NCBI RefSeq assembly: GCF_918698085.1 | Contig: NZ_CAKKLP010000002.1 | Span: 124,001 to 188,000 of the forward strand | From: Chryseobacterium sp. Bi04 | GTDB lineage: Bacteria; Bacteroidota; Bacteroidia; Flavobacteriales; Weeksellaceae | Reading direction: 5' to 3' | Length of the DNA stretch: 64,000 bases | Made by a program: the position numbers and the translations under genes | Part shown: piece after piece, positions 63,009 to 64,000 of the stretch | How positions within the stretch are numbered: the stretch's first letter is position 1 | Layout: the number at the start of each line of letters is the position of its first letter | The notes under the pieces: model-generated | Seen by the model: only the letters and a program-made list of their open reading frames with translations | What the model was told of the DNA's origin: nothing | Databases searched by the model: none

Positions 63009-64000
63009 CTATACAAAAGGAGCTTTCACCACTTTTGCAGGAATATTTTTATTTCTTACCTGAATAAAGATCTCAGAACCTAATTTGAAATGAGGCTTGT
63101 CTACATAAGCAAGACCTAAACCTATCTTCTTCATTGGAGACTGCGTTCCGGAAGTTACTTTTCCAATTACATTGCCTTCTTCATCTACAACAGGGTAGTC
63201 ATGTCTTGGAACCCCTTTATCCTGTAATTCAAATCCAACTAACTTTCTTGTAACGCCTTCTTCTTTTTGTTTTGCAAAAATATCTTTGGAAACAAAATCT
63301 TTATCAAATTTTGTAATCCATCCTAAGCCAGCTTCAATAGGAGAAGTAGTATCGTCAATATCGTTTCCATACAGACAGAATCCTTTTTCTAATCGTAAAG
63401 TGTCTCTGGAAGCTAATCCACATGGGATAATTCCTTCAGCTTCACCCGCTTTTATGATCTCGTCCCAAAGCTGTTTTGCGCTTTCATTTTTAAAATAGAT
63501 CTCAAAACCTCCGCTTCCGGTATATCCTGTGTTTGAAATGATAATGTCATTCACTCCAGCCACACTTCCTACTGTAAAATGGTAGTAAGGGATTTCAGAA
63601 AGATTAACTTCTGTAAGCTTCTGAAGGATTTCCGTAGCCTTAGGCCCCTGAATTGCCAATAAAGACATCTCATCAGACGCATTGGTCATTGTTGCCCCGA
63701 AAGTATTATATTTTGAAATATGATTCCAGTCTTTATCTATATTTGAAGCATTGACAACCACAAAATATTTATCATCTTCCATTTTGTAAACGATAAGGTC
63801 ATCCACAACACCACCATCTTCGTTAGGAAGACATGAATACTGAGCTTTTCCGTTTTCCAGAGCATCTACATTGTTGGTGGTTACCCACTGTAAAAGTTCT
63901 TTTGAACCGGGACCTTCGATGAAAAATTGTCCCATGTGGGAAACATCAAATAATCCTGCTTTTTCTCTTACTGCAAAATGTTCTTCCGTTACTCCTGAAT
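63009..64000 (-). CDS. gcvT: Aminomethyltransferase GcvT, 5-prime end outside the window
   Basis: The frame is open to the last base, so the N-terminus is cut off; about 330 residues are visible. [19 protein letters not shown] is the conserved block near the N-terminus of the glycine-cleavage T protein, [13 protein letters not shown] includes the folate-binding Asp, and [11 protein letters not shown] and [20 protein letters not shown] are the later signatures. It transfers the methylene group of glycine to tetrahydrofolate with the lipoylated H protein, which links it to LipB encoded at 14063. The Met at 63935 is internal. Confidence 0.94.
   Translation of the reverse strand, partial: SGVTEEHFAVREKAGLFDVSHMGQFFIEGPGSKELLQWVTTNNVDALENGKAQYSCLPNEDGGVVDDLIVYKMEDDKYFVVVNASNIDKDWNHISKYNTFGATMTNASDEMSLLAIQGPKATEILQKLTEVNLSEIPYYHFTVGSVAGVNDIIISNTGYTGSGGFEIYFKNESAKQLWDEIIKAGEAEGIIPCGLASRDTLRLEKGFCLYGNDIDDTTSPIEAGLGWITKFDKDFVSKDIFAKQKEEGVTRKLVGFELQDKGVPRHDYPVVDEEGNVIGKVTSGTQSPMKKIGLGLAYVDKPHFKLGSEIFIQVRNKNIPAKVVKAPFV

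Overview
The window looks like a chromosomal segment of a flavobacterium, most probably Chryseobacterium or a close relative. Base composition is AT-rich, promoters follow the Bacteroidetes pattern (TTG, about 19-20 nt, TAnnTTTG), and Shine-Dalgarno sites are rare. There are Bacteroidetes-specific families: HmuY, PorT, GLPGLI, double-glycine leader peptides, SDR-type threonine dehydrogenase and DUF3857 proteins. A complete protein-glutaminase gene, an enzyme first described from Chryseobacterium proteolyticum, supports the genus. Both window ends cut genes: the TonB-dependent receptor at the left and gcvT at the right.

1-7286: haem uptake operon on the plus strand (receptor tail, HmuY, haem-binding lipoprotein, permease, ATPase, an embedded methyltransferase, haem-degrading factor), then a ChaN-family protein. 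7287-9863: a secreted deformylase-like gene with an altered metal motif, between two non-coding tandem arrays. One array alternates 193- and 196-bp units as a 389-bp dimer. 9864-12377: peroxide-stress cluster (ohr, ohrR, nitroreductase, short-chain dehydrogenase) with an OhrR-like operator. 12386-13732: a small lipoprotein and preproprotein-glutaminase.

14063-22803: minus-strand trp operon in the order leader peptide (three Trp codons), attenuator, trpE, G, D, C, F, [IS200-like tnpA, GNAT], B, A, lipB. The tnpA element supplies the last codons of trpF. 22867-30685: membrane protein, cupin, cytochrome c lipoprotein, RlmF, LysS, a ClbS/DfsB-like protein and cytochrome bd oxidase. 30919-42462: gyrB, two tandem DUF3857/transglutaminase-like proteins (one with an intact catalytic triad, one without), RsiV-like lipoprotein, lipid kinase, dicarboxylate symporter and gamma-glutamyltransferase. 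42723-52442: a second TonB-dependent receptor, threonine dehydrogenase, metallophosphoesterase, KAS III, MenG/UbiE and PorT of the type IX secretion system.

52492-54966: coiled-coil membrane protein, zapA, a 6S RNA candidate and rny. 55040-64000: MFS transporter, two unlinked six-cysteine double-glycine leader peptides (56497 and 62727), a LysR/YeiH pair, a CLC-type exporter preceded by a fluoride riboswitch, a GLPGLI protein, a thioesterase, an ArsC/Spx-like protein and gcvT.

No rRNA, tRNA, CRISPR array, prophage or replication origin was seen. Most of the window is housekeeping or well-known accessory content. The least explained items are the two repeat arrays with the variant deformylase-like gene, the paired Cys-rich GG peptides, and the element-modified trpF.
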